Below, one piece after another: positions 8,109 to 16,255 of a stretch of 64,000 nucleotides of DNA. The stretch covers positions 7,501,001 to 7,565,000 of the forward strand of contig NZ_CP108427.1 of NCBI RefSeq assembly GCF_035982055.1, in the 5' to 3' direction. The position numbers and the translations under genes are program-made. Each line of letters starts with the position of its first letter. The stretch's first letter is position 1. The notes beneath the pieces are model-generated. The model was not told where the DNA came from. It saw nothing but the letters and a program-made list of their open reading frames with translations, and searched no databases. This stretch comes from Streptomyces sp. NBC_01288 (GTDB taxonomy: Bacteria; Actinomycetota; Actinomycetes; Streptomycetales; Streptomycetaceae).

Positions 8109-10067
8109 TCAGTGGTGACCCTGCGAGCGGCTGAACGACGAGACGTAGCCGTCCGCGGGCGTGCCCACGCCGGTCACGTCGTCATAGCCCTTCACCGCGG
8201 ACAGCGAGCTGTCCTTGCCGAGGCTGCGGACCGAGGTCAGCAGGCCTTCGGAGGCGTCGAACGCGTTCGCGAAGTCCACGCGCGCCACCGCCAGGCCGGA
8301 GCCCGTCGGGTTGTCGGTCACGTCGTGGTAGGCCTTCGTGCCGTACTTGGAGTAGATCGACGGGTTGGCGAAACCGATCGCCTTGCCGCCGCGCGCCTCC
8401 TGGGCCAGGGCCTGGACCGCCGCGATCACCGGGGAGGCGAGCGAGGTGCCGCCGATCCGGTACTCGCTGTACTGCTCCGAACCGTCGGGGAAGGTCTGCG
8501 TCTGGCCGACCTTGAATCCGGTGTTCGGGTCGGCGATCGCCGAGATGTCCGGGACGACGCGGTTGCCGGTGGCGCTGTTGGCCTTGGCGAGCGCGTCCGG
8601 GACGACACCCTTCTGGTAGAAGGGCTCGGCCACCGTCTTGCTGGTGCCGCCGCCCGCGCCCGAGGTGAAGGCGCCGGGGAAGCTGGTCCAGCTCTTGCCG
8701 TCCGTGGACAGCGTGGCCTTCTCGGTGCCCCAGCCGGTCTCCCACAGGTACTTGTCGCCCTTGCCGACGGCGAGGGAAGTACCGCCGACCGCCGTCACCC
8801 ACGCCGAGTTGGCCGGGGTGTCGACCTGCTTCACCTTGGTGTTGGCGACCTCGTCACCGTTGTCACCGGAGGAGAAGTAGAAGCCGATGCCCTCGACCGC
8901 GCCCAGCTGGAACACCTGGTCGTAGGCGGCCGCGAGGTCCGGGGTCTGGTTGGCCTCGATGTCGCCCCACGAGTTGGAGACGATGTCGGCCAGGTGGTTG
9001 TCGACGACCTTGCTGAGCGAGTCGAGCAGGTCGTCGTCCATGCAGGAGGCGGAGCCCACGTACGTGACGTCGGCGGCCGGAGCCACCGCGTGCACGGCCT
9101 CGACGTCGAGGGTCTCCTCGCCGTACCAGCCCGAGGCGTCGCACTCGTCGGCGCCGGTGTTCGTGTACTGCGAGGGCAGGACCTGGTGCAGCTGGCTGGT
9201 CTTCCAGGACGCGTCGCCGTGGTTCTTCGCGTACTTGGCCGCGTCGAAGGCGATCGTCGGGGAGGCGTACGCGTCGGTTATCGCGACCCGCACCCCCTTG
9301 CCCGTGTACTTGCCCGCGCCGTAGGCGGCACGCAGCTGCTTGCCGGTGTACCCCTCGACGGCGTACGGGATCTTCTTGCCGTACGCGCTGGGCAGCGTGG
9401 TCGCGGTGTTGGAGCCGTAGTACGAGGAGAACGGCCCCGCGTTCTTGAACACCGCGGTCGGACCCGGCAGCGCGTCGTCGTGGTTCGCCGTGTGCGGCGC
9501 GTTGTCGAGACCGGTGACGGTCAGGACGGCACCGTTGAGGCTGTCCGGCGCGGAGGCCGTCTTCGACGGGGCGCGGTAGGTCTTCGCGCCCTTCGAGTAG
9601 TTGTGCAGCGAGGTGCTGAACGCCTTCTCGACCGCGGCCACGTCACCGGAGACCGTGACGTAGTGCTGCGTGGTGCCGGTGACCTTCAGCCCGGCGGACT
9701 TCAGCCAGGACTTGACGGCGGTCACCTGGGCCGTCGTGGCGCCGAAGCGCTGCTGTACCTGAGCGGCGCTCAGGTACTTGCCGTACACGGCCGAACTCGG
9801 GTCCGAGACGGACTTGGCGTACGCCGCGAGACCGGAGGCGTTCCGGCCGGCGAGGTAGACCCGGGCGGAGACCTTGGAGCTGTCGGAGGTCGCTCCCTTG
9901 TCCGCCTTGGCCGTCGCCCACGCGGGCTTGGTGCCCGCGAGCGTGTCCCGGCCCGGGCTGTCCGCGGCGTGCGCCGCGGGTATGCCGAGCGCCAGCGCCC
10001 CGGCGATCATGGGCAGTGTCGCTGCCATGCTCACGCCGGCGCGCCTGGTGGCGCGATTGGATCTCAT
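8109..10067 (-). CDS. secreted S53 family (sedolisin/kumamolisin-type) acid serine peptidase
   Basis: 652 residues, secreted. Residues 1-34 form a signal peptide ending AAHA. A pro-peptide (about 40-200) with the Pro-kumamolisin pattern (YGKYLSAAQVQQRFGA) is followed by the catalytic domain. Family S53 catalytic elements are visible: GEETLDVEAVH near residue 317 (Glu and Asp), SSGDNG near 400 (oxyanion Asp) and GTSLASP near 541 (nucleophile Ser). The C-terminus YDDVTGVG should carry the family's calcium site. The start at 10067 has AGGGGG upstream; the ORF remains open further 5' without a better start. It is probably an extracellular scavenging protease, transcribed alone and ended by the stem-loop at 8029-8071. 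Confidence 0.93.
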   Translation of the reverse strand: MRSNRATRRAGVSMAATLPMIAGALALGIPAAHAADSPGRDTLAGTKPAWATAKADKGATSDSSKVSARVYLAGRNASGLAAYAKSVSDPSSAVYGKYLSAAQVQQRFGATTAQVTAVKSWLKSAGLKVTGTTQHYVTVSGDVAAVEKAFSTSLHNYSKGAKTYRAPSKTASAPDSLNGAVLTVTGLDNAPHTANHDDALPGPTAVFKNAGPFSSYYGSNTATTLPSAYGKKIPYAVEGYTGKQLRAAYGAGKYTGKGVRVAITDAYASPTIAFDAAKYAKNHGDASWKTSQLHQVLPSQYTNTGADECDASGWYGEETLDVEAVHAVAPAADVTYVGSASCMDDDLLDSLSKVVDNHLADIVSNSWGDIEANQTPDLAAAYDQVFQLGAVEGIGFYFSSGDNGDEVANTKVKQVDTPANSAWVTAVGGTSLAVGKGDKYLWETGWGTEKATLSTDGKSWTSFPGAFTSGAGGGTSKTVAEPFYQKGVVPDALAKANSATGNRVVPDISAIADPNTGFKVGQTQTFPDGSEQYSEYRIGGTSLASPVIAAVQALAQEARGGKAIGFANPSIYSKYGTKAYHDVTDNPTGSGLAVARVDFANAFDASEGLLTSVRSLGKDSSLSAVKGYDDVTGVGTPADGYVSSFSRSQGHH

Positions 10068-10294
10068 AAAACCCCCTGCTATGCGGTTCGACGCATGGAG
10101 TGGTTGGTCGTCGTCGATCCGTACGGAACCCGCGGCGGGAAGGCCCGTGGATGGATCACACGTGGGGGCCACTCTTTCGATGAACCGTTCATGCCAGGGG
10201 AACGCAAAAGTCAAGAGACACCCAAGGAACCGTCACCCAGGGCGAATTGGGGGCTTTTTTCCTTACGGGCGTGTAACGAACGACCGGGCATGCT

Positions 10295-10924
10295 TTACGA
10301 ACGCGCTTTTGCGCCACGTTCCTTGAGCATGTCGGCCATCAACTGGATCTCCGACTGCTGCGCGTCGACCATCCCCTGCGCCAGCCGTTTCTCCACCCCC
10401 ACCCGGCACTTGTCCACACACCCCTCGGCCATGTGGATACCGCCCTTGTGGTGGTCCGTCATGAGCTGAAGAAAGAGCACCTCGGCGGGCTTGCCGCTCA
10501 GCGTGTTCAACTTCTTCAGCTCGGTGTTGGTCGCCATCCCCGGCATCAGCGCGCCGTCCTTGCCGGACGCCATGTCACCCATGCCCATCCAGGTCATCGG
10601 CGGGTCCGCGGACACCTTCGGCAGCCCCCACAGGTCCAACCAGCCCAGCAGCATGCCCCGTTGGTTGGCCTGCGTCTGCGCGATGTCGTATGCAAGGCGC
10701 CGCACTTCCACGTTCTTCGTCCGGTCCCGCACGATGTACGACATCTCGACGGCCTGCTGGTGATGGACCGCCATGTCCCGCGCGAAGCCCGCGTCCGCCG
10801 AATCGGCCGTAGGAGTGGGGGAGTTGCCGGACCCGCTGCCGTCCTCGGCGACCGCGTACGTGATCGCGCCGGCCGCGATGAGCGCCGTCGCCGCGGCCCC
10901 CGCGATCAGAGCCGCGGACCTCAC
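10295..10924 (-). CDS. DUF305 domain protein, membrane-anchored
   Basis: 209 residues from a GTG that overlaps the stop of the DUF3105 gene (GTGA), so the two are translationally coupled. One N-terminal membrane segment (AALIAGAAATALIAAGAITY) precedes an exported four-helix DUF305 domain with the histidine/methionine signatures MAVHHQQAVEMS and MTDHHKGGIHMAEG. Family members are ferritin-like and have been linked to metal, often copper, handling. The methionine-rich stretch MTWMGMGDMASG fits metal binding. Function remains inferred. Confidence 0.88.
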   Translation of the reverse strand: MRSAALIAGAAATALIAAGAITYAVAEDGSGSGNSPTPTADSADAGFARDMAVHHQQAVEMSYIVRDRTKNVEVRRLAYDIAQTQANQRGMLLGWLDLWGLPKVSADPPMTWMGMGDMASGKDGALMPGMATNTELKKLNTLSGKPAEVLFLQLMTDHHKGGIHMAEGCVDKCRVGVEKRLAQGMVDAQQSEIQLMADMLKERGAKARS

Positions 10925-11592
10925 TGCGACAGCCCGCCCGTGCACGCGGCGCCCGGCTCCGGCGTCTGGCTGCCCTGCACGAACTTCTCGAAGAACGTGT
11001 TCACGGCCGGGTCGCTCGCGCTCTTCACGGTCCGCTGGTGCCCCCACGCCGACAGCGTGATCGGGTCCTTCTGGCTGTCGTACGGGCTCATCAGCGAGTA
11101 CGGCGTCGACTTCACCTTGGTCGCGAGCGCCTTGATGTCGGCCGCCGAGGCCTTCTTGTTGTACGTCACCCACACCGCGCCGTGCTCCAGCGCGTGCACC
11201 GCGTTCTCGTCCTTGACGGCCTTGGTGTAGACGTCGCCGTTGCAGTTCAGCCAGACCGGGTTGTGGTTGCCGCCGACCGGCGGGTGCATCGGGTACTTCA
11301 CCGTGCCCGTGACATGCGTGCGGCCCAGCGTGCCCTTCCACGTGTTCACGCCGTCCGCGCCCGCGACGAAGTGACCCGAAGCGGAGTTCTTGGAGTCGCT
11401 CGCCGAGCTGTCCTTCTTGCCGGACTGGGCGTGCACGACCGCGACACCGCCGACGACGAGACCGGCGACGACCACCGCGCTCGCCGCGATCTTCACGATC
11501 CGGGTGCGTCGCTCGCGCGACTGCTCGGCGCGCCGCATCTCCTCGATGCGGGCCTTGCGCGCCGCGGTACCGGTGTTCTTGGCGGAACCCAT
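10921..11592 (-). CDS. DUF3105 domain protein, membrane-anchored
   Basis: 223 residues. A basic N-terminus of about 40 residues is followed by one membrane helix (IVKIAASAVVVAGLVVGGVAVV), a Ser/Asp linker and the DUF3105 domain, recognised by YPMHPPVGGNHNPVWLNC and VHALEHGAVWVTY, both rich in His. The family is of unknown function and is commonly encoded next to DUF305 genes in actinobacteria. The shared arrangement and exported His-rich domains suggest a metal-related envelope function, which is inference. It is first in the operon, with a GGGGGAAGG-like site far upstream and only a weak ribosome site. Confidence 0.88.
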   Translation of the reverse strand: MGSAKNTGTAARKARIEEMRRAEQSRERRTRIVKIAASAVVVAGLVVGGVAVVHAQSGKKDSSASDSKNSASGHFVAGADGVNTWKGTLGRTHVTGTVKYPMHPPVGGNHNPVWLNCNGDVYTKAVKDENAVHALEHGAVWVTYNKKASAADIKALATKVKSTPYSLMSPYDSQKDPITLSAWGHQRTVKSASDPAVNTFFEKFVQGSQTPEPGAACTGGLSQ

Positions 11593-11956
11593 GAGGTATG
11601 TGTCCTTTTTGGGGGAAGGGACGGGGAGGGAAGGGGCGGGGGCAGGAAGGTCGGGCCCTGCTGATCGTAGTGGGCAGAAACACGTTCTCGTAGGGCGCCC
11701 ACAGCAAAGTCAGGGGAACACCAGGGTCACCCCCGGACCAGGCATTACGAATGTCAGTCCGAGCAGGCAAGATGGTCGGAAGAGGGGCAACAGCGCAGGA
11801 CACCCGCCGTACGCGAGCCGTTCAGTCCGAGGTCGGTCTGTCGATCAAGGTCGGCAACGCGCACGAAATGGTGTTGTGGTGGGATGCTCAGGTGCCCGAC
11901 CGCCTCCTGCGGTACGAGGACAGGCGGCCTGACCAGCAAGGATGGGGAAGCGGAAG

Positions 11957-13318
11957 ATGGACAAGCAGCAGGAGTTCGTGCTCCGGACGTTGGAGGAGCG
12001 CGACATCCGGTTCGTACGGCTGTGGTTCACGGACGTGCTGGGCTTCCTCAAGTCCGTCGCCGTGGCCCCCGCCGAGCTGGAACAGGCCTTCGACGAGGGC
12101 ATCGGCTTCGACGGCTCCGCGATCGAGGGCTTCGCCCGGGTCTACGAGTCCGACATGATCGCCAAGCCGGACCCCTCCACCTTCCAGGTCCTGCCGTGGC
12201 GCGCGGAGGCCCCCGGCACGGCCCGCATGTTCTGCGACATCCTCATGCCGGACGGCTCCCCGTCCTTCGCGGACCCGCGCTACGTGCTGAAGCGCGCCCT
12301 CGCCAAGACCTCCGACCTGGGCTTCACCTTCTACACCCACCCGGAGATCGAGTTCTTCCTCCTGAAGGACCGCCCCCTGGACGGCTCCCGCCCCACCCCC
12401 GCCGACAACTCCGGCTACTTCGACCACACCCCGCAGAACGTGGGCATGGACTTCCGCCGCCAGGCGATCACCATGCTGGAGTCGATGGGCATCTCGGTCG
12501 AGTTCTCCCACCACGAGGGAGCCCCGGGCCAGCAGGAAATCGATCTCCGCTACGCCGACGCCCTCTCGACGGCGGACAACATCATGACGTTCCGCCTGGT
12601 CATGAAGCAGGTGGCACTGGAGCAGGGCGTGCAGGCCACGTTCATGCCGAAGCCGTTCTCGGAACACCCGGGCAGCGGAATGCACACCCACCTCTCCCTC
12701 TTCGAGGGAGACCGGAACGCGTTCTACGAGTCCGGCTCCGAGTACCAGCTCTCCAAGGTCGGCCGCTCCTTCATCGCGGGCCTGCTGAAGCACGCGGGCG
12801 AGATCTCCGCGATCACCAACCAGTGGGTCAACTCCTACAAGCGCATCTGGGGCGGCTCCGAGCGCACGGCCGGCGCCGGCGGCGAGGCCCCCTCGTACAT
12901 CTGCTGGGGCCACAACAACCGCAGCGCCCTGGTCCGCGTCCCGATGTACAAGCCCGGCAAGACCGGCTCCGCGCGCGTGGAGGTCCGCTCCCTGGACTCG
13001 GGCGCGAACCCGTACCTGGCCTACGCCCTCCTCCTCGCCTCCGGCCTCAAGGGCATCGAAGAGGGCTACGAACTCCCCCCGGGCGCCGAGGACGACGTCT
13101 GGGCCCTCTCCGACGCGGAACGCCGCGCGATGGGCATCGAGCCGCTCCCGCAGAACCTGGGCGAGGCCCTGACCCTGATGGAGCGCAGCGACCTCGTCGC
13201 CGAAACCCTGGGCGAGCACGTCTTCGACTTCTTCCTGCGCAACAAGAAGGCGGAGTGGGAGGAGTACCGGAGCGAGGTCACCGCGTTCGAGCTGCGGAAG
13301 AACCTGCCGGTGCTGTAA
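11957..13318 (+). CDS. glnA2: glutamine synthetase-like enzyme, GlnA2 type (gamma-glutamylpolyamine synthetase)
   Basis: 453 residues, full GS-I fold: beta-grasp N-domain with FDGSAIEGFARVYESDM, then the catalytic domain with HPEIEFFLL, GMHTHLSLF (ATP/Glu site), NSYKR and RVEVRSLDSGANPYL. Position and sequence match my memory of S. coelicolor glnA2 (SCO2241), reported to ligate glutamate to polyamines rather than make glutamine. Here, too, the enzyme would act in polyamine use or detoxification. A Tyr in GYELPP sits where GS-I is adenylylated, so control by GlnE cannot be excluded. Start 11957 has GGGGAAG upstream; an ATG at 11942 would add five residues. Confidence 0.9.
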   Translation: MDKQQEFVLRTLEERDIRFVRLWFTDVLGFLKSVAVAPAELEQAFDEGIGFDGSAIEGFARVYESDMIAKPDPSTFQVLPWRAEAPGTARMFCDILMPDGSPSFADPRYVLKRALAKTSDLGFTFYTHPEIEFFLLKDRPLDGSRPTPADNSGYFDHTPQNVGMDFRRQAITMLESMGISVEFSHHEGAPGQQEIDLRYADALSTADNIMTFRLVMKQVALEQGVQATFMPKPFSEHPGSGMHTHLSLFEGDRNAFYESGSEYQLSKVGRSFIAGLLKHAGEISAITNQWVNSYKRIWGGSERTAGAGGEAPSYICWGHNNRSALVRVPMYKPGKTGSARVEVRSLDSGANPYLAYALLLASGLKGIEEGYELPPGAEDDVWALSDAERRAMGIEPLPQNLGEALTLMERSDLVAETLGEHVFDFFLRNKKAEWEEYRSEVTAFELRKNLPVL

Positions 13319-13340
13319 GCGGGGGTTCGTCTGCGCAGGC

Positions 13341-13970
13341 TCACTTGCCGGTAGGCAGCTTCGCCGTGATCGATCGGGCGGCCCCGGTCACCTTGTCGTC
13401 CGACACGGTGGCCGGGGCCGACGGCGTGTTCGCGGCGGTCGCGTAGGTCAGGACCCAGTTACGGGATCCCGCCTTCCACACGACGAAGGTGAGCTGCTGT
13501 TTCGCCTGGGTCTGGTACGCGGTTTCGCGGAACGCCTGCCGGCCCAGGCCGCTCACCGCGTCGACCTGTACGTCGCGCATTCCGGCCGAGGACGGGTTCG
13601 CGGCCAGGTTGTGCGCGGCGGAGAGTTCCGCTGCGTAGGTGCGGGACGCCGGGGTGAGGGACAGGGTCGAGCGGCCGTCGGCGGAGGTGTAGTCGCAGAC
13701 GTCCGGGGCGGCGCCCTTGTTCGGGCTGACCCGGGCCGCGAGCCGGGCGTCGGGGACGATCCGCCGGGCGACGCCCGCGGTCAGCACGGTGCACAGCTGC
13801 GACGGCGGCAGCGTCTTCACCGAGGGCGTGGGGCTCGGCGCGGCGATGGCAGCCGTAGCCGCGGCCGAAGGCGTGGCGTGGGCGGTGCTGTCGCACGCGG
13901 CCAGCAGACCGCAGGCGAGCACGGTGAGCGAACCGGCGGCAGCACGGAAGAGACGACGACGCACCGTCAT
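13341..13970 (-). CDS. putative lipoprotein of unknown function
   Basis: 209 residues from the ATG at 13970. A lipoprotein signal peptide with lipobox LAAC (Cys26) is followed by an Ala/Ser/Pro linker and a globular domain beginning LPPSQLCTVLTAGVARRI with paired cysteines, a layout reminiscent of DUF3558-type actinobacterial lipoproteins. Assignment to that family is only a suggestion. It would be anchored on the outer face of the membrane. It runs convergent to glnA2 with 22 bases between the stops. Confidence 0.75.
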   Translation of the reverse strand: MTVRRRLFRAAAGSLTVLACGLLAACDSTAHATPSAAATAAIAAPSPTPSVKTLPPSQLCTVLTAGVARRIVPDARLAARVSPNKGAAPDVCDYTSADGRSTLSLTPASRTYAAELSAAHNLAANPSSAGMRDVQVDAVSGLGRQAFRETAYQTQAKQQLTFVVWKAGSRNWVLTYATAANTPSAPATVSDDKVTGAARSITAKLPTGK

Positions 13971-14066
13971 GGAGATCAAGTCCTGTTGGTCTGGGCGGAG
14001 CGGGAGACGTTCGGGTCACTGGGGCACCTCGCCGACCGGCCAGGTGCCCCAGCGGAAGCGGGCTGA

Positions 14067-14759
14067 TCACTTCCAGACGTTGTACGTCCCGTAGTCGCTG
14101 ACCTTGAGGTTGGTCGTCCAGTTGCCCCAGCGTTCGTCGGGGGACCAGGTGTACTCGTACGCCTTGCCGTTCGGGTTGCTCGGGCTCGGCGTGCACTTCG
14201 CGCCGGTGGAGTGGTAGATGCCCTTGTAGACGCCCTGCGTCCAGCGGCGCTGCACGACCTGGATCGGCTGGGCGAACTGCCCCGGGCTCAGGTTGGTCGT
14301 GAAGGTGTACGACGTGGTGGTGGAGCCGCTTCGGTTGTACGACGGGGTAAGGCTGGCCAGGTCGTTCCCGATGACGGGAATCGGGACCTTGATGCTCAGG
14401 CCGGCCGAGTACTGCCAACCCGTCGTCTTCGACTGCTGCCAGGCGTAGGAGCAGCTCGGCACGTTCCACGGGCACTGGAATGTCGGGCCGCGCCACACCC
14501 AGTCCTGCCAGGTGTTGTTCGCCTGCTGCACGCCCACAGACTGCGTCTGGTGGTCGGTCGACGAGTTGCCGGCCATGTCGTGCGAAGAGTTCTCCGAGTT
14601 CTGCAGGCACTCCTGGCTGGCCGCCGAGGCGACCCCGGGGGACGCGAGCAGCACCATCGGTGCCAGCGCCAGCGTCGCCAGCCCCATCCACTTCTTCCCT
14701 GTCTTCTTCCGTGCGACCACGGAATCCCCACTACGGCGCGTGCCGGCGTTGACCGTCAC
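14067..14759 (-). CDS. secreted protein of unknown function
   Basis: 230 residues from a GTG with a strong GAGGAGA site. A long signal peptide (to about residue 48, ending GVASA) with a KKTGKKWMG basic region precedes an aromatic-rich, mostly beta domain (WQDWVWRGPTFQCPW, RRWTQGVYKGIYHS) with three cysteines in the first half. I do not recognise the family. It probably acts outside the cell. The next gene on the strand starts 88 bases downstream, with no obvious operon link. Confidence 0.75.
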   Translation of the reverse strand: MTVNAGTRRSGDSVVARKKTGKKWMGLATLALAPMVLLASPGVASAASQECLQNSENSSHDMAGNSSTDHQTQSVGVQQANNTWQDWVWRGPTFQCPWNVPSCSYAWQQSKTTGWQYSAGLSIKVPIPVIGNDLASLTPSYNRSGSTTTSYTFTTNLSPGQFAQPIQVVQRRWTQGVYKGIYHSTGAKCTPSPSNPNGKAYEYTWSPDERWGNWTTNLKVSDYGTYNVWK

Positions 14760-14964
14760 CCTTGTCTCCTCTGAGTCGTGCGCCGGCAGCGTGCGCCGGG
14801 CGTCTGACACCGAGATTCGACGCCGGGGAGTTGTTCGGACAGCCGTCCCCCAGGGGCCAATCAATTGCCTGACCTGCGGCTGGGGCGTAGTTCACCTGCC
14901 CGTCACAGGGCCGTCGCACTTCCGCCGGTCCGGCGGGGTCGTTAGCCTCCGGCCAGGGGGTGGC

Positions 14965-15226
14965 ATGGACGAGGACCTGATCGGCGACCGGCTTCTCAGG
15001 AGGATCCGGCGCGACTTTCCGGACGCCGATGTCCGGCGCGGGATTCTCGCCTCCAGTTCGACCGCCAGGATCCGCAGCGCGCCGGATCGCGGCCGGGGAC
15101 GTCGAACGGTTTCGGTCGGCGGTCCGGCTCGCCCGTACCGACTGGCGCGACCTGCTCATGGCGGGTGGACTGGGCCACGGGGACCGGCCGCGGGTGCTGG
15201 ACGAGACGCTGGGCCCCGCTCGATGA
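14965..15226 (+). pseudogene. frameshifted small Streptomyces protein
   Basis: An ATG at 14965 with CAGGGGG upstream begins MDEDLIGDRLLRRIRRDFPD, then the frame loses sense. The second frame, from about 15080, resumes ARRIAAGDVERFRSAVRLAR and DWRDLLMAGGLGHGD and ends at 15226. Together the halves match the pattern of a common ~90-100 residue Streptomyces protein (acidic N-terminus, then a helical LARTDWRDLLVAGGLA tail), with a shift and probably a few lost residues between 15030 and 15090. It is either a decayed gene or a sequencing or assembly error. Function unknown. Confidence 0.6.
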
Positions 15227-15235
15227 CGGCCCGCG

Positions 15236-16255
15236 TCAGCGCACGTACGCGGGAGACACCGCCGCGCTGCTGATCCGCCGGGAGCTTCCCGTGCCGTCCG
15301 CCGGCACGCTGTACAGGTCGGCGCCGTAGTCGCCGGGCATGGCGTAGACGATCGTGTGGTCGTCGCGCCAGACGACCTGGTCGTCGACGCTCCTCGGCTC
15401 CGCCAGCGAAGTCTCGCGCAGCGTGCGGAGGTTGAGGACGTAGAGGTGCCAAGGGGCGTCCTTCGGGAGGCCCTTCACGCGTTTCTTGTACGCGATGCGC
15501 GTGCCGTCGGGGGAGAGGGACGGGCATTCGACGTTGGTGTGGAGCGTGGTGACCGTCCGCGTGCGCAGGTCGCCCCGCACCAGATAGGTGCTGCCCTTCG
15601 TCGCCAGCGTCGCGTAGAACGTGCGGTCGTCCGACGCGAAGGTCACGCCCCAGAAGTTGACGTCGGCGGAGTGGTAGACGTGGCCGTCCTTGACGATCCG
15701 GAACGACTCCAACGTCGGGATCAGCTTCCCCGTCCTCGTGTCCACGATCGCCGCCCGCGTCGAGAAGTTCGTCCCGGCGTACGAGTCGCCGCCCACGAAC
15801 GCCGTCCACGCGGCGAAGTGGCCGGTGGGGGAGACGCGGGCGCGGGAGGGGATGCCGGGGACGTCGTAACGGGCCGTCTCCTTGAGGTGCGCGTCGAGGA
15901 TCAGCGCGCGGTACGTGTCCGAGACCGTGCCGTGGACCGCCTGGAGGCAGACCCCGGTGCCCGAACTGGCGTAGAAACGCAGGCACTTGACGCCTGCGGC
16001 GGTGCGGGGGCCGGAGGGATCGGACGCCGGGACCGTGGTGAGTTCGTCGCGGTGCGGGCCCCAGGCCATGTTGCGGAACACCATGGTGCCGGGTGCGGTG
16101 AGCGTGATCCTGCCCGCGGTGATCTTCGGGCCGCCGGGTTGGGTCTCGTTCCGTCGCTCGGCGCGGGCCGACGCGTGCAGGATCGAGGCCACCGCCACTA
16201 CGGCGAGTGCGGCTACGGCGGCCACGAGGACCAGGACGCGGTTGCGCAGGGTCAT
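15236..16255 (-). CDS. membrane-anchored TolB-like beta-propeller protein
   Basis: 339 residues. One N-terminal transmembrane helix (VLVLVAAVAALAVVAVASIL) anchors an exported domain with repeating beta-propeller signatures: SPTGHFAAW, SDDRTFYATL, SPDGTRIAYKK and WRDDHTIVYAM. Such WD40-like TolB propellers bind proteins or ligands rather than catalyse. The ATG overlaps the stop of the MFS gene (ATGA), so the pair is translationally coupled and may act together at the membrane. No specific role is known. Confidence 0.85.
   Translation of the reverse strand: MTLRNRVLVLVAAVAALAVVAVASILHASARAERRNETQPGGPKITAGRITLTAPGTMVFRNMAWGPHRDELTTVPASDPSGPRTAAGVKCLRFYASSGTGVCLQAVHGTVSDTYRALILDAHLKETARYDVPGIPSRARVSPTGHFAAWTAFVGGDSYAGTNFSTRAAIVDTRTGKLIPTLESFRIVKDGHVYHSADVNFWGVTFASDDRTFYATLATKGSTYLVRGDLRTRTVTTLHTNVECPSLSPDGTRIAYKKRVKGLPKDAPWHLYVLNLRTLRETSLAEPRSVDDQVVWRDDHTIVYAMPGDYGADLYSVPADGTGSSRRISSAAVSPAYVR

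Noticed and set aside
10209..10214. TTGACT as -35 box of the S53 peptidase
   Set aside because: No acceptable -10 box at 16-18 bases, so a promoter cannot be supported.
14512..14960. Upstream extension of the frameshifted gene's reading frame
   Set aside because: Lies antisense to the secreted protein at 14067-14759; the ATG at 14965 with CAGGGGG is the sensible start.
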